A DNA stretch of 64,000 nt from Pseudomonas sp. WS 5079. Lineage in GTDB: Bacteria > Pseudomonadota > Gammaproteobacteria > Pseudomonadales > Pseudomonadaceae. Location: the NCBI RefSeq assembly GCF_012985465.1, contig NZ_JAAQWN010000006.1, positions 62,001 through 126,000 on the forward strand, in the 5' to 3' direction. The notes below the pieces were generated by a model. The model worked only from the letters and a program-made list of their open reading frames with translations, was not told the origin of the DNA and made no database searches. Shown piece by piece: positions 48,967-59,400 of the stretch (position 1 is the stretch's first letter; every line of letters starts with the position of its first letter). A program made the position numbers and the translations under genes.

Positions 48967-49851
48967 ATGGACCTGAACGCCGTTCGCCTGCTGGTACGCG
49001 TCGCCGAAACCCGCAGTTTCACCCGCGCTGCTGCTGACCTGGGGCTCACGCAATCGGGCTTGTCCCGTGCTATCTCGCGCCTGGAGGCCGAGCTGGGCGT
49101 ACGCCTGCTGCAACGCAACACCCGCAGCGTCAGCCTGACCCCGGATGGGCAAATGCTGTATGAACGCAGCGCACCGTTGCTGGCCGAGCTGGCCGAAGCC
49201 GAAAAGCTCATGCTCGATCGGCGCTGCACACCTTCCGGTTTGCTGAAAATCAGCACCCCGTCGTTGTTCGGGCGCAAGGTGGTGATGCCCGTGATCGGGG
49301 AGCTGACCTTGCGCTACCCCGAGTTGCGCATCGAAGCGGTGATGACCGACCGCCTGGTGGATATTGTCGACGAGGGTTTCGATGCATTGCTGCGCACCGG
49401 CGAGATCCAGGACCAGCGCCTGATTGCCCGCGCCTTGACGCCCTTGCGCTGGGTAACCGTCGCCTCCCCCACCTACCTGGCCCGCTTTGGCACGCCGCAA
49501 ACCGTCGAAGAACTGCGCGACCACAACTGCCTCACGGTGCGCAACCTGCGCAGCGGGCGGATGGTGGACTGGCAGTTCATGCTCGACGGCAAGGTGCGCG
49601 ATGTGAATGTGGAGGGGCGGTTGATTTTCGATCTTGGCGATGCCCTGGTGGACGGTGCGGTGGGCGGCTTCGGAATTGCCCAGGTGATGGATTTTGCCGT
49701 GCGCGACGACCTCGCCGCCGGGCGCCTGGTGCCATTGCTGCAGGACTTTGCGGGGCGCAGCCGCGCAATTTCCCTGGTGTATCCACCGTCACGCCAGTAT
49801 TCGCCGAAGTTGATCGCCTTTGCCGATGCCTTGGCACAGGCGCAATGGTAA
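48967..49851 (+). CDS. LysR-family transcriptional regulator
   Basis: 294 residues from ATG 48967 (MDLNAVRLLVRVAETRSFTR); earlier in-frame starts overlap the dyad. The N-terminal winged helix (about 1-60, with SFTRAAADLGLTQSGLSRAI) is followed by a type 2 periplasmic-binding-like effector domain (about 88-290). It probably controls the divergent exporter. Confidence 0.92.
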   Translation: MDLNAVRLLVRVAETRSFTRAAADLGLTQSGLSRAISRLEAELGVRLLQRNTRSVSLTPDGQMLYERSAPLLAELAEAEKLMLDRRCTPSGLLKISTPSLFGRKVVMPVIGELTLRYPELRIEAVMTDRLVDIVDEGFDALLRTGEIQDQRLIARALTPLRWVTVASPTYLARFGTPQTVEELRDHNCLTVRNLRSGRMVDWQFMLDGKVRDVNVEGRLIFDLGDALVDGAVGGFGIAQVMDFAVRDDLAAGRLVPLLQDFAGRSRAISLVYPPSRQYSPKLIAFADALAQAQW

Positions 49852-49923
49852 GCAGAACTTGAACCCGGCGCCCCGAGTGTGAGAAGAAAGGATGCGCTAT
49901 CGCCACCGCGAGGTTTTCCACGG

Positions 49924-50460
49924 ATGAACCTGACATTGACGCCCCCCCAGTGGGATGACGTGAACGAGCTGCTGGCGTTCGAGCTGGCCAATCGGGCCTT
50001 TTTCGAACGTTGGATCAATGCCCGGCCCGAGGCGTACTACAACGTCGAAGGGGTACAGCGCGCCATCGAAAACGCACTGCTGGAGGCCAGTGAAGACCGC
50101 GCCTATCAGTACCTGATCCGCGAAAACGGTGTGCTGGTGGGGCGCATCAACTTTACCCAGGTGCGCCGCCGCTACTATCACTCGGCGTCCCTGGGCTATC
50201 GCATGGGGGCCGAGTTCACCGGCCGCGGCCTGGCAAGGCAGGCCGTGGCACTGGGCCTGCAGAAAGCCTTTGGCGAGCACGCCCTCAAGCGCATCGAAGC
50301 CACCGTGCGCCCAGAGAACCCGGGCTCGCTGCGGGTGTTGCAGCGCAGCGGCTTTACCCAGTACGGGCATTCACGCAAGGCGTTCCTGCTCGATGGGCAG
50401 TGGTTCGACCTGCTGCTGTTCGAGGTACATGCCCCGGCCTTGAGCCAGGCATCTAGGTAG
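49924..50460 (+). CDS. rimJ: GNAT acetyltransferase, RimJ/RimL type
   Basis: 178 residues from ATG 49924. The acetyl-CoA binding part shows GYRMGAEFTGRGLARQAVAL (motif A, Q/RxxGxG/A-like) and ALKRIEATVRPENPGSLRVLQRSGF (motif B), the usual RimJ/RimL pattern for N-terminal acetylation of ribosomal proteins or for small-molecule detoxification. The exact substrate cannot be told. The stop overlaps the convergent chemoreceptor gene by 8 bases. Confidence 0.85.
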   Translation: MNLTLTPPQWDDVNELLAFELANRAFFERWINARPEAYYNVEGVQRAIENALLEASEDRAYQYLIRENGVLVGRINFTQVRRRYYHSASLGYRMGAEFTGRGLARQAVALGLQKAFGEHALKRIEATVRPENPGSLRVLQRSGFTQYGHSRKAFLLDGQWFDLLLFEVHAPALSQASR

Positions 50461-51769
50461 ATAACTGATTGGCAAACTGGCCAACCGCACTCACCACTTT
50501 CTGCGCGCCGTCCTGGATCTCGACGATCACCGTGCCCGCCTCTGCCGCCAGGGACAATCCCTGCTCGGCCTGCAACCGGCCATCGGTCATCAGCGCCACG
50601 GCATCGCGGGCCATGTCCTGGTTCTGACGCACCACGCCGACGATTTCTTCAGTGGCTTTGCTGGTACGCGAGGCCAACTGCCGCACTTCATCGGCCACCA
50701 CCGCAAACCCGCGCCCCTGCTCGCCGGCACGGGCGGCCTCAATGGCGGCGTTGAGCGCCAGCAGGTTGGTTTGCTCGGCAATCGCGCTGATGGTCTTGAC
50801 GATGCTGCCAATCACCTGGGACTGGGCATTGAGCGCCTCGATGCCCTCGCCGGCCTGTTCCATGTGCTTGGCCAGGTCACGCATCACCTCCACCGCCTGG
50901 GTGACCACGGCGGTACCGCGCTGGGCGCTGCTGTCGGTGTGCAACGAGGTGCTGTAGGCAATGTTGGCAGCCTCGGCCACCGCGCGTTCCTGATTGATCT
51001 GGTCGGTGATCACCGTGGCGAACTTGACCACTTTGTACAGTCGGTCGTTGGCATCCAGCACCGGGTTGTAGGACGCTTCCAGCCAGACTTCGCGGCCATG
51101 GGCATCAACGCGCTTGAAGCGCCCGGCGACAAATTCACCACTGTTCAAGCGTTTCCAGAACGCCTGGTACTCGGCGCTGTTGTAATCCTGGGGCTCACAG
51201 AACATGCGGTGATGCTTGCCCTGGATCTGCGCCAGGCTGTAACCCATGCCCTGCAGGAAGCGCTCGTTGGCGCCCAGCACATTGCCATTGAGGTCAAACT
51301 CGATCACCGCCGTGGAACGCACCAGCGCAGTGATCAGGTTTTCGTGCTCGCGCGACGCCTCGATGGTGCGGGTCAGGTCGCTGGAGTACACCGAAAACCG
51401 CTTGATGCGCCCATCCGCGCCCCGCACCGGCTGCACGATGGAGCGCAACCACGCTTCCTTGCCATTGCCGCGCAGCAGGCGCACGGTGCCGGCAAAATGT
51501 TCGCCACGGCTCAAGGCGTTGTTGAAGCGCTGCTGGAACTCGTCGCGTTTCACATGCTCGGGCACAAACCCATGGATGGCATGGCCCAGCAGGTCGCTGG
51601 ACTTGTAGAGCATTTCTTCGAGAAAGTTCTGGTTGACCGACTCGATCCGGCCCTCGGGGTCGAGGCTCAGGGCCAGCATCTCGCTCTCCAGGCTTTCCTT
51701 GACCTGCTGCAGGCTGGACAGTTCTTCGCGAAGAGCGGACAGCTCCTGCTTCAAGCGGGTATTGAACAT
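50453..51769 (-). CDS. Soluble PAS-PAS methyl-accepting chemotaxis protein
   Basis: 438 residues, no transmembrane helix. An N-terminal coiled coil (about 1-30), two PAS domains (about 30-140 and 150-265: LSLDPEGRIESVNQNFLEEM and IEFDLNGNVLGANERFLQGM) and a short signalling domain with the hairpin-tip motif TNLLALNAAIEAARAGEQGR. It is an Aer-like cytoplasmic receptor without membrane anchor. The signalling domain is shorter than in full MCPs, ending soon after the tip, as in a Pseudomonas BdlA-type protein. A dispersal or energy-taxis role is plausible. Confidence 0.9.
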   Translation of the reverse strand: MFNTRLKQELSALREELSSLQQVKESLESEMLALSLDPEGRIESVNQNFLEEMLYKSSDLLGHAIHGFVPEHVKRDEFQQRFNNALSRGEHFAGTVRLLRGNGKEAWLRSIVQPVRGADGRIKRFSVYSSDLTRTIEASREHENLITALVRSTAVIEFDLNGNVLGANERFLQGMGYSLAQIQGKHHRMFCEPQDYNSAEYQAFWKRLNSGEFVAGRFKRVDAHGREVWLEASYNPVLDANDRLYKVVKFATVITDQINQERAVAEAANIAYSTSLHTDSSAQRGTAVVTQAVEVMRDLAKHMEQAGEGIEALNAQSQVIGSIVKTISAIAEQTNLLALNAAIEAARAGEQGRGFAVVADEVRQLASRTSKATEEIVGVVRQNQDMARDAVALMTDGRLQAEQGLSLAAEAGTVIVEIQDGAQKVVSAVGQFANQLST

Positions 51770-51872
51770 AGGAACACCGGAGGGCAGTCAATAGTGGATT
51801 GTCTAACCATCGGCGCATCCAGCATTTTCTGAAGAGTGCTTGAGGCCCTGACTCAACTATTTTTTCAGCACC

Positions 51873-52205
51873 TCAACTGCCGTTGTTCCGGCACAATCCC
51901 ATGACCTGATATTCAAGGGTCTTGAGCTGGCCGCTGGAGTCTTCATACGTCATGCGCGAGGGCACCACCTTGCAGCTACGGACCGGCGGCGTGACGCTCA
52001 CCACCCGGGCGATATCCAGCTTCATCCCATACCGATAGGCCTGCACCTCAGGCGCCGGCTTGCCCTGGTTGGCAGCGTAGCGAGCCATGGCCTGCTGGTT
52101 GTTTTCCATCATTTGCGCGATGGCGCGATCCCCGCCCCCTTCGGCCATCGCCCCCATGGACAGAGCAAAAACCACTACACCCAGGGCTCGTGTTAAACGC
52201 TTCAT
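51873..52205 (-). CDS. DUF2790 small periplasmic protein
   Basis: 110 residues from ATG 52205, with GAGGA 8 bases upstream. Signal peptide cut after AMA near residue 22; then a DUF2790 domain (YRYGMKLDIARVVSVTPPVR, YEDSSGQLKTLEYQVMGLCR) with two Cys that could form a disulfide. Common in Pseudomonas, sometimes near metal or antibiotic response genes; function unknown. Confidence 0.88.
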   Translation of the reverse strand: MKRLTRALGVVVFALSMGAMAEGGGDRAIAQMMENNQQAMARYAANQGKPAPEVQAYRYGMKLDIARVVSVTPPVRSCKVVPSRMTYEDSSGQLKTLEYQVMGLCRNNGS

Positions 52206-52463
52206 TAAAGTGTCCTCGTCTGATTTCAAGTCGTTGAAAGTTCAGGCTCGAGGGTAACCAACACTTCCTGTCAGCAGCTTCACGGGCGCATTACGTATCC
52301 GTAATAGAGCGCTGAACTGGCAAAATTGTAATGCGCGTGCCACCTCCGCGTTATCCGCTGTTTGCAACTATGAGCCGGGCTCCCCGCATCAGGGATAGCT
52401 CTCCAATAAGAACGCCCAAGGCGACTAAAAAAGCTCATAGCTGCCAACATCGAGGAGCGATAC

Positions 52464-53792
52464 ATGCGCACTAACCGCACACTTTCCCTTTCCATCATCG
52501 CGGCACTGGCCGGCGCTGCACCGCTGGCAGGCATGGCCGCCGAAGACAAACCCAAGGGCTTTATCGAAGGCAGTACGCTGAACGTGCTGGCGCGCAACTT
52601 TTACTTCAACCGCGATGACCGCAAGGGCCAGTCCAGCCCGACCGGCAATGGCTATTCAGAAGCGTGGGCCCAGGGCCTGATCGGCAAGTTCGAGTCCGGG
52701 TTCACCCAGGGCACCGTGGGGTTTGGCCTGGATGCGTTCGCGATGTACGGTCTCAAGCTCGATTCCGGCACCGGGCGCAGCGGCGGCAAGGGCTCATTCG
52801 GCATGCTGCCGGTGGACAGCGGCAACCGCCCCGAAGACGACTACAGCAAACTCGGCGGCGCGGTAAAAATGCGCCTGCTCGATACAGTGGTCAAAGTCGG
52901 CGACGTCTTCCCGCAAACTCCGGTGGTGCACTACGGTGACTCACGCCTGCTGCCGGAAAGCTTTCGGGGCGTGACCCTGGAAAACACCAGCCTGGAAGGC
53001 CTGACCCTGCAAGGTGGGCGCCTGCACGCCATGAGCCAGCCCACCCAAAGCGGCATGCGCGAGGGTTTTGCGACGTTTTACGCAGGTAATGTGAATGCAC
53101 CCTGGGTCGGCTACTTCGGCGGCGACTACCAGGCCACTGAACATTGGAGCCTGAGCCTGTACAGCAGCCGCCTCAAGGACGCATGGGACCAGTACTACTT
53201 CGGTACAGCGGTCAATTTTCCGCTGACCGAAGAGGTGGCGATGTTTGCCGGCTTCAACTATTACAACGCCCAGGACGAGGGCAAGCGATTGCTGGGCGAG
53301 CTCAACAACAATATCTGGAGCGCCAAGCTTGGGGTGAAGGTCGGTGCCCATCGCCTGGCCCTGTCCCACCAGCGCAACAATGGCAACAACGACTTCGATT
53401 ACCTGCGCCAGTCAGACTCGATCTTCCTCGACAACTCGATCCAGTACAGCGACTTCAACTCGCCCAAGGAGCGCTCGTGGGCGCTGCGTTATGACCTCGA
53501 CATGCAGACCCTGGGCATCCCCGGCCTGTCGTTCATGACCCGCTATGGCAAGGGCACGGGCGCTGACTACAGCAACGCCAACTCGGTGTACATGCGCCGC
53601 GACGCCTTGGGTGACCCGCTCACCGACCAGCGCCGCTGGGAGCGCGATATCGAGGCCAAGTACGTGTTTCAGGGCGGCAGCCTGAAAGATCTGTCGGTGC
53701 GCATTCGCCAGGCGACGGTACGCTCGAGTGCCTTTGAGTCGGACCTGGAAGAATTCCGGCTGATCATGGAATACCCGCTGGCCATCCTCTGA
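52464..53792 (+). CDS. oprD: OprD-family outer-membrane porin
   Basis: 442 residues, GAGGAG before ATG. Signal peptide to about residue 26 (cut after GMAA). The 18-strand OprD barrel opens with KGFIEGSTLNVLARNFYFNRDDR and ends in PLAIL rather than the usual aromatic. The family takes up basic amino acids, aromatic acids or other small nutrients, substrate not predictable here. Flanked by unrelated small genes; single transcription unit. Confidence 0.93.
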   Translation: MRTNRTLSLSIIAALAGAAPLAGMAAEDKPKGFIEGSTLNVLARNFYFNRDDRKGQSSPTGNGYSEAWAQGLIGKFESGFTQGTVGFGLDAFAMYGLKLDSGTGRSGGKGSFGMLPVDSGNRPEDDYSKLGGAVKMRLLDTVVKVGDVFPQTPVVHYGDSRLLPESFRGVTLENTSLEGLTLQGGRLHAMSQPTQSGMREGFATFYAGNVNAPWVGYFGGDYQATEHWSLSLYSSRLKDAWDQYYFGTAVNFPLTEEVAMFAGFNYYNAQDEGKRLLGELNNNIWSAKLGVKVGAHRLALSHQRNNGNNDFDYLRQSDSIFLDNSIQYSDFNSPKERSWALRYDLDMQTLGIPGLSFMTRYGKGTGADYSNANSVYMRRDALGDPLTDQRRWERDIEAKYVFQGGSLKDLSVRIRQATVRSSAFESDLEEFRLIMEYPLAIL

Positions 53793-53966
53793 TGACACTC
53801 AACGGCAAGTGCTTACATTCACTTGCCGTTGACTAGCACTTCTTCACAATTTGCAGCCTGTCAGAACTGTAATATGCGCCTCACGTTCTCGTTAAGTTGC
53901 ACTTCATATACTGCCTGCATCGACCGACCGCGAACTAACGGCACGGGTCTTTTGCGGAGAACGTTC

Positions 53967-54161
53967 ATGAAGCCACTGCACATTTTATTCATCGCTGTCA
54001 TCAGCGCGGCATCCAGCGCTGCCCTGGCCGACGACGGCGGTGAGCGATCCCGCCAGTTGCTGGTCGAGTTTCGCCAGCAACAGCAACAGATCCACGGCAG
54101 CCAAGCCGTGACCGAGCAAACACCAGCCCCCTCGGATACGCCGGCCCCAAAGGCCACCTGA
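53967..54161 (+). CDS. Small secreted protein, function unknown
   Basis: 64 residues from ATG 53967 with GCGGAGA ahead. Signal peptide (LHILFIAVISAASSAALA, cut after residue 21), then a short Gln-rich mature part (LLVEFRQQQQQIHGSQ) and a Pro/Ala tail. It lies upstream of the metal module and could be a metal-responsive periplasmic peptide; nothing shows binding residues clearly. Ends before a strongly structured region. Confidence 0.75.
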   Translation: MKPLHILFIAVISAASSAALADDGGERSRQLLVEFRQQQQQIHGSQAVTEQTPAPSDTPAPKAT

Positions 54162-54178
54162 GCGGCGCACCCTGTGCA

Positions 54179-54260
54179 CATTCATCTCTTGAAGCTTTTT
54201 TTTGTGGAGCTCCTTTGGAAGGAGATGAATTTTTAGCGCCCTCACGGGCGCTTTTTTTTG
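54179..54260 (+). terminator. Compound stem-loops with Rho-independent terminator
   Basis: ATTCATCTC (54179-54187) pairs with GAGATGAAT (54222-54230), enclosing an inner CTCCTT-TGG-AAGGAG hairpin. Then AGCGCCC-TCA-CGGGCGCT at 54235-54252 is followed by T8, a strong terminator. The upstream structure is more elaborate than a plain terminator needs, so a 3'-UTR small RNA is possible. Confidence 0.8.
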
Positions 54261-54287
54261 CCCGCTCGATATCATCCAACGCCGCCC

Positions 54288-54318
54288 TTGACCCTGAAGC
54301 TACTTCAAGGCTCAGAAT
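54288..54318 (+). promoter_or_regulatory. MerR-type metal promoter of the two-component operon
   Basis: TTGACC (-35, 54288-54293) and CAGAAT (-10, 54313-54318) are 19 bp apart, longer than the normal 17. The spacer holds the dyad CCCTGAAG-CTA-CTTCAAGG (54292-54310, one mismatch). Long spacer plus dyad is the hallmark of promoters untwisted by MerR-family sensors such as CadR, ZntR or CueR. No merR gene is in the window. Confidence 0.72.
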
Positions 54319-54396
54319 TTTCCTACTTTTGGGACTACAGCCCTACTCGGTGTAGCTCCCGTCGCCTGTTTGCTTATCAGTAAGAGGTCAATCTGC

Positions 54397-55071
54397 ATGC
54401 GTATCCTTGTGGTTGAGGACGAACCAAAAACTGCCGACTACTTGCATCAAGGCTTGAGCGAGAGTGGTTATGTCGTCGATCGTGCCGCCAGCGGCATCGA
54501 CGGCCTGCACCTGGCCGGGCAGCAGCGCTATGAACTGGTGATCCTGGACGTCAACCTGCCGGGCAAGGACGGCTGGCAGGTACTCGAACAACTGCGCCGG
54601 GACAGCACCCTGCGGGTGATGATGCTCACCGCCCGCGGCCGTCTGGCCGACAAGATCAAGGGCCTGGACCTGGGCGCCGATGATTACCTGGTCAAACCCT
54701 TCGAGTTTCCCGAGTTGCTGGCCAGGGTGCGCTCGTTGCTGCGGCGCAGTGAGCCAATTGCGATGCCGGAGATCTTCCGCGTCGCGGACCTGGAGCTGGA
54801 CCCGCGTCGCCATCGCGCCTACCGGGGCACGCGGCGCATTGACCTGACCACCAAAGAGTTCGCGCTGTTGCAGGTATTGATGCGCCAGAGTGGCGAGGTG
54901 CTGACGCGCACCCAGCTCATTTCCCTGGTGTGGGACATGAACTTCGACTGCGACACCAACGTGGTGGAGGTGTCGATCAGCCGGCTGCGGGCCAAGGTCG
55001 ATGACCAGAGCGAGGTCAAGCTGATCCATACCATTCGTGGCGTGGGTTACGTGCTGGAAGTGCGCCAATGA
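54397..55071 (+). CDS. czcR: CzcR/CopR-type response regulator
   Basis: 224 residues from ATG 54397, AAGAGG upstream. OmpR class: receiver with acidic pocket (VVEDEP), phospho-acceptor Asp51 in LVILDVNLPGKDGW, Lys in DDYLVKPFEF; winged-helix C-terminal domain with EFALLQVLMRQSGEVLTRTQL and NVVEVSISRLRAKVD. It overlaps the kinase gene by 4 bases. Very close to the second regulator at 62241-62915. Confidence 0.93.
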   Translation: MRILVVEDEPKTADYLHQGLSESGYVVDRAASGIDGLHLAGQQRYELVILDVNLPGKDGWQVLEQLRRDSTLRVMMLTARGRLADKIKGLDLGADDYLVKPFEFPELLARVRSLLRRSEPIAMPEIFRVADLELDPRRHRAYRGTRRIDLTTKEFALLQVLMRQSGEVLTRTQLISLVWDMNFDCDTNVVEVSISRLRAKVDDQSEVKLIHTIRGVGYVLEVRQ

Positions 55072-56474
55072 GATCCGGCAGTCTATCCATGCGCCTGGGG
55101 CTCACCGTCAGCCTGATGGGCGCAGGCCTGGTGGTGTTGCTGGCGAGCCTGGCGTACCTGGCCCTCACCCACGAGCTGGAAAACCTCGCGCGCAAGGGCC
55201 TGGAAAGCAAGATGGAGCAGATCCAGCACAGCCTGCTCCAGGACCTCAACACCCGCGACATCAGCGCCCGGCCCCATTCACTGCTGGACCTGGTGATGGG
55301 CCATGACAACTTCTACCTGACCATCATCGGCCCGGCGCCCGCCAACGCGGTGCTGCTGAGCGTCGGCGCCAGGCCCCAGGAACCGTTGCTGCTGGACTTT
55401 GCCGCCGGGCAAACCCTGGGTTTTCTCAACTGGACCGATGGCCGCGACAACCAGATCCTCAGCGCATCGAGCCTGATGCGCCTGCGCACCGGGGAAAACG
55501 TACGGGTGTTGCTGTCCCTGGACCGTTCCGACGATCAGGCATTGCTCAGTGCCTACCTGCAATCCACGGTCATCGCCCTGCCGATGCTGCTGATCCTGAT
55601 TGGCATGGGCGCCTGGTGGCTGGTGCAGCGCGGGCTGGCGCCGTTGCAGCAATTCAGCCGCGTCGCCGGCAAAGTCACCACCCAGGACCTGAGCCATCGC
55701 CTGTCCGTCGAGAACCTGCCCAGGGAACTCAGCGAACTGGCCCGGGGCATCAACGTGATGCTCGATCGGCTGGACGCTGGCGTGCAGCAGTTGTCGCAAT
55801 TTTCCGACGACCTGGCCCACGAACTGCGCGCGCCCCTGACCAACCTGATGGGCAAGGCCCAGGTCACGCTGTCCCGCGCCCGGGCGCCGCACGAGTACAA
55901 GTCGGCGCTGGAGTCCAGCACCGAAGAGCTGGACCGCCTGGCCCGGATTGTCGCCGACATGCTGTTTCTGGCGCAGGTCAGCCATCCGGCGGCGCGGGCT
56001 TCGTTTACCACGGTGAACCTGCGGGATGAAACACTGCGGGTCATGGAGCTGTTTGCCTTGAGCGCCGAAGACAAAGGGTTGAAGTTGACCCAGGCCGGCG
56101 ACGCCTGGGTCCAGGGGGATCGGTTGATGATTCAGCGGGCCATTTCCAACCTGCTGTCCAACGCGATCCGCCACAGCCCGCACGGCTCGCGTATCGCCCT
56201 GCAGGTCGACAGCCACGAGCAGCGCATATCGCTGGCCGTGAGCAACCCGGGCCCGGGGATTGAAGCGCAACACCTGCCCCACCTGTTCGAGCGTTTCTAC
56301 CGCGCCGACAACAGCCGCGCCCGCTCCGAAGGTGGCACCGGGTTGGGGCTGGCGATCGTGCGTTCGATCATGAGCCTGCACCAGGGCCAGGCCGAGGCCA
56401 GCAGTGTGCCGGGCGAGGTGACCCTGTTCCGGCTGATATTTCCCAACCGCCCGGCCACCCCACAAGTCCCCTAG
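55068..56474 (+). CDS. czcS: Heavy-metal sensor histidine kinase (CzcS/CopS type)
   Basis: 468 residues. Two transmembrane helices (about 8-33 and 166-188) bracket a periplasmic metal-sensing loop (about 34-165), which has few His residues (His35, His54, His70, His79). HAMP follows (about 188-240), then the H-box with His251 in DDLAHELRAPLTNLMG, N-box NLLSNAIRHSPHG and G-box GTGLGLAIVRSIM. It should phosphorylate the regulator encoded just before it and possibly the paralogue at 62 kb. Confidence 0.93.
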   Translation: MRSGSLSMRLGLTVSLMGAGLVVLLASLAYLALTHELENLARKGLESKMEQIQHSLLQDLNTRDISARPHSLLDLVMGHDNFYLTIIGPAPANAVLLSVGARPQEPLLLDFAAGQTLGFLNWTDGRDNQILSASSLMRLRTGENVRVLLSLDRSDDQALLSAYLQSTVIALPMLLILIGMGAWWLVQRGLAPLQQFSRVAGKVTTQDLSHRLSVENLPRELSELARGINVMLDRLDAGVQQLSQFSDDLAHELRAPLTNLMGKAQVTLSRARAPHEYKSALESSTEELDRLARIVADMLFLAQVSHPAARASFTTVNLRDETLRVMELFALSAEDKGLKLTQAGDAWVQGDRLMIQRAISNLLSNAIRHSPHGSRIALQVDSHEQRISLAVSNPGPGIEAQHLPHLFERFYRADNSRARSEGGTGLGLAIVRSIMSLHQGQAEASSVPGEVTLFRLIFPNRPATPQVP

Positions 56475-56485
56475 CGCCCCCGCGA

Positions 56486-59400
56486 TCAAGACGCTGCCTG
56501 CTCTTCATCGCGGCGATGGGCCCAGTGGTAAAGCGCAGGCAATACCAGCAACGTCAGCAGCGTCGAAGAAATAATCCCGCCAATCACCACCGTCGCCAGC
56601 GGCCGCTGCACTTCGGCGCCGGTGCCGGTGGCCAGGGCCATGGGGATAAACCCGAGGGACGCGACCAACGCGGTCATCAACACCGGGCGCAAGCGGGTCA
56701 GCGCGCCTTCGTTGATCGCCACCGACAGCGAGCGCCCTTCCTCACGCAGGTTGCGGATAAACGCGATCATCACCAGGCCATTGAGCACCGCCACCCCCGA
56801 CAGCGCGATAAAACCCACCCCGGCGGAAATCGACAACGGAATATCCCGCAGCCACAGCGCCATGATCCCGCCGGTCAACGCGAAGGGAATCCCGGTGAAC
56901 ACCAGCAGCCCATCCTTGAGGTTGTTGAACATCATGAACAGCAATCCGAACACCAGCAGCAACGCCACCGGTACCACCACCCGCAAGCGCTCGGACGCTT
57001 CCTTGAGTTGCTCGAACTGGCCGCCCCAGGTAGTCCAGTAGCCGGCAGGGATTTTCACCTGCTCTGCCATCACTCGTTCGGCTTCTGCGACAAACGAGCC
57101 AATATCCCGCCCGCGCACGTTGGCGCTGACGATCACCAGGCGCTTGCCGTTTTCGCGGCTGATCTGGTTCGGGCCCAGTACCAGGTCCAGGCTGGCCACT
57201 TGCGACAAGGCGATAAAGCCCAGTTGCCCCGTGGTATTGCCGGCCAGCGCCGGGATCGGGATCAACAGCCGCGACAAACCCTCGATATCGGTACGCAAGG
57301 TTTCCGACAAGCGCACCACCATGTCAAAGCGTCGGTCGCCTTCATACATCGTGCCGGCCTGGCGCCCACCCACGGCCACCGCGATGGTGTCTTGCACGTC
57401 GCCCACGTTCAGGCCAAAGCGCGCGGCCTTGTCGCGGTCGATATTGATGGTCAGCACCGGCAGGCCGGAGGTCTGTTCCACCTTCACTTCCGAGGCGCCA
57501 TTGAGCTTCTGAAGGGTTTCGGCAATTTCCCCGGCGGTCTTGTTCAGCACGTCCCGGTCATCGCCAAACACCTTCACCGCCACGTCACTGCGCACCCCGG
57601 AAATCAGCTCGTTGAAGCGCAACTGGATCGGTTGCGACAACTCGTACTGGCTGCCCGGCACAATCGCACTGGCGCGCTGGATATCGGCGATCAAGGCCTC
57701 GCGGGATTTTTTCGGGTCCGGCCACTGGTCCTTGGGCTTGAGCATCAGGTAGCTGTCGGAAATGTTCGGCGGCATCGGGTCGGAGGCGATTTCTGCGGTG
57801 CCGGTGCGGGCAAACACCCGCTGGATTTCCGGCACCTGTTCCATCAAGGTTTTCTCCAGTTGCTGCTGCATCTGCACCGACTGCGTGAGGCTGGTACCCG
57901 GCACGCGCAAGGCTTGCTGGGCGAAGTCACCTTCACTGAGGCTGGGGATAAACTCGCTGCCCATGCGAGTGGCCACGGCGCCAGACACCACGATGGTCAA
58001 CAGCGCCAGGCCAAACGCCCAGGTACGATGCGCCATCACCCAATCCAGCACCGGTGCATAACCCCGGCGCGCATTGCGCATCACCCAGTTTTCGTCTTCC
58101 TTGACCTTGCCGGTGACAAACAGCGCAATCGCCGCCGGGACAAAGGTCACCGACAAAATCATCGCGCCCAGCAAGGCCATGACCACGGTGAATGCCATAG
58201 GGTGGAACATTTTCCCGGCAACGCCCGTCAGGGCGAAGATCGGCAGGTACACCACCATGATGATCAGTTGCCCGAAGATCAGCGCGCGGCGCGCTTCCTT
58301 GGCGGCGGCGAACACTTCGTGCAGGCGTTCGCTGCGGGTCAGCAGGCGGCCATGGCGTTGCTGCGCATGGGCCAGGCGGCGGATGGCGTTCTCGACGATC
58401 ACCACCGCACCATCGACGATAATCCCGAAGTCCAGTGCGCCCAGGCTCATCAGGTTGGCGCTGACTTTGTTGGTGAACATCCCGGTAAATGTGAACAACA
58501 TGGCCAGCGGGATCACCATCGCGGTAATCAACGCCGCGCGGATGTTGCCGAGGAACAAAAACAGAATCACGATGACCAGCAGCGCGCCTTCGAAGAGGTT
58601 TTTCTTCACCGTGGCGATGGCTTTTTCCACCAGGTTGGTGCGGTCGTAGACCGTGACCGCGACCACGCCTTCGGGCAGCGAGCGGTTGATCTCTTCGAGT
58701 TTTTTCGCTACCGCCTGGGACACGGTGCGGCTGTTTTCGCCGATCAACATGAACACCGTGCCAAGCACCACCTCGCGACCATTTTCGGTGGCCGCGCCGG
58801 TACGCAACTCACGGCCGATATCGACCTGGGCCACATTGCGCACGCGGATCGGCGTGCCGTCCACGGTGTTGATCACGATATTGGCGATGTCGTCGATGGA
58901 CGCCACCTGACCCGGCGCGCGAATCAGCAACTGCTCGCCGCTGCGCTCGATATAACCGGCGCCGACGTTGGCGTTGTTACGCTCAAGCGCCGTCACCAGG
59001 TCACTCAAGGTCAGGTTGTAGGCCGCCAGGCGCTTGGGGTCCGGGGCGATCTGGTATTCCTTGGCAAAGCCGCCGATGGTATTGATCTCGGCCACGCCGG
59101 GCACGTTGCGCAACTGCGGCTTGATGATCCAGTCCTGGATCACCCGCAAGTCCGTCGGGGTGTAGGCCGAGCCGTCTTCCTTGCGCGCGCCGTCTTGCGC
59201 CTCCACGGTCCACAGGAAAATTTCCCCCAGGCCCGTGGAAATCGGCCCCATCGCTGTTTCAATGCCGTCCGGCAGTTGCTCGCGGGCCACTTGCAGGCGC
59301 TCGTTGACCAGTTGGCGGGCGAAGAACAGGTCGGTGCCGTCCTTGAAGATCACCGTGACCTGGGACAAGCCCGAGCGCGACAGCGAGCGGGTCTGCTGCA

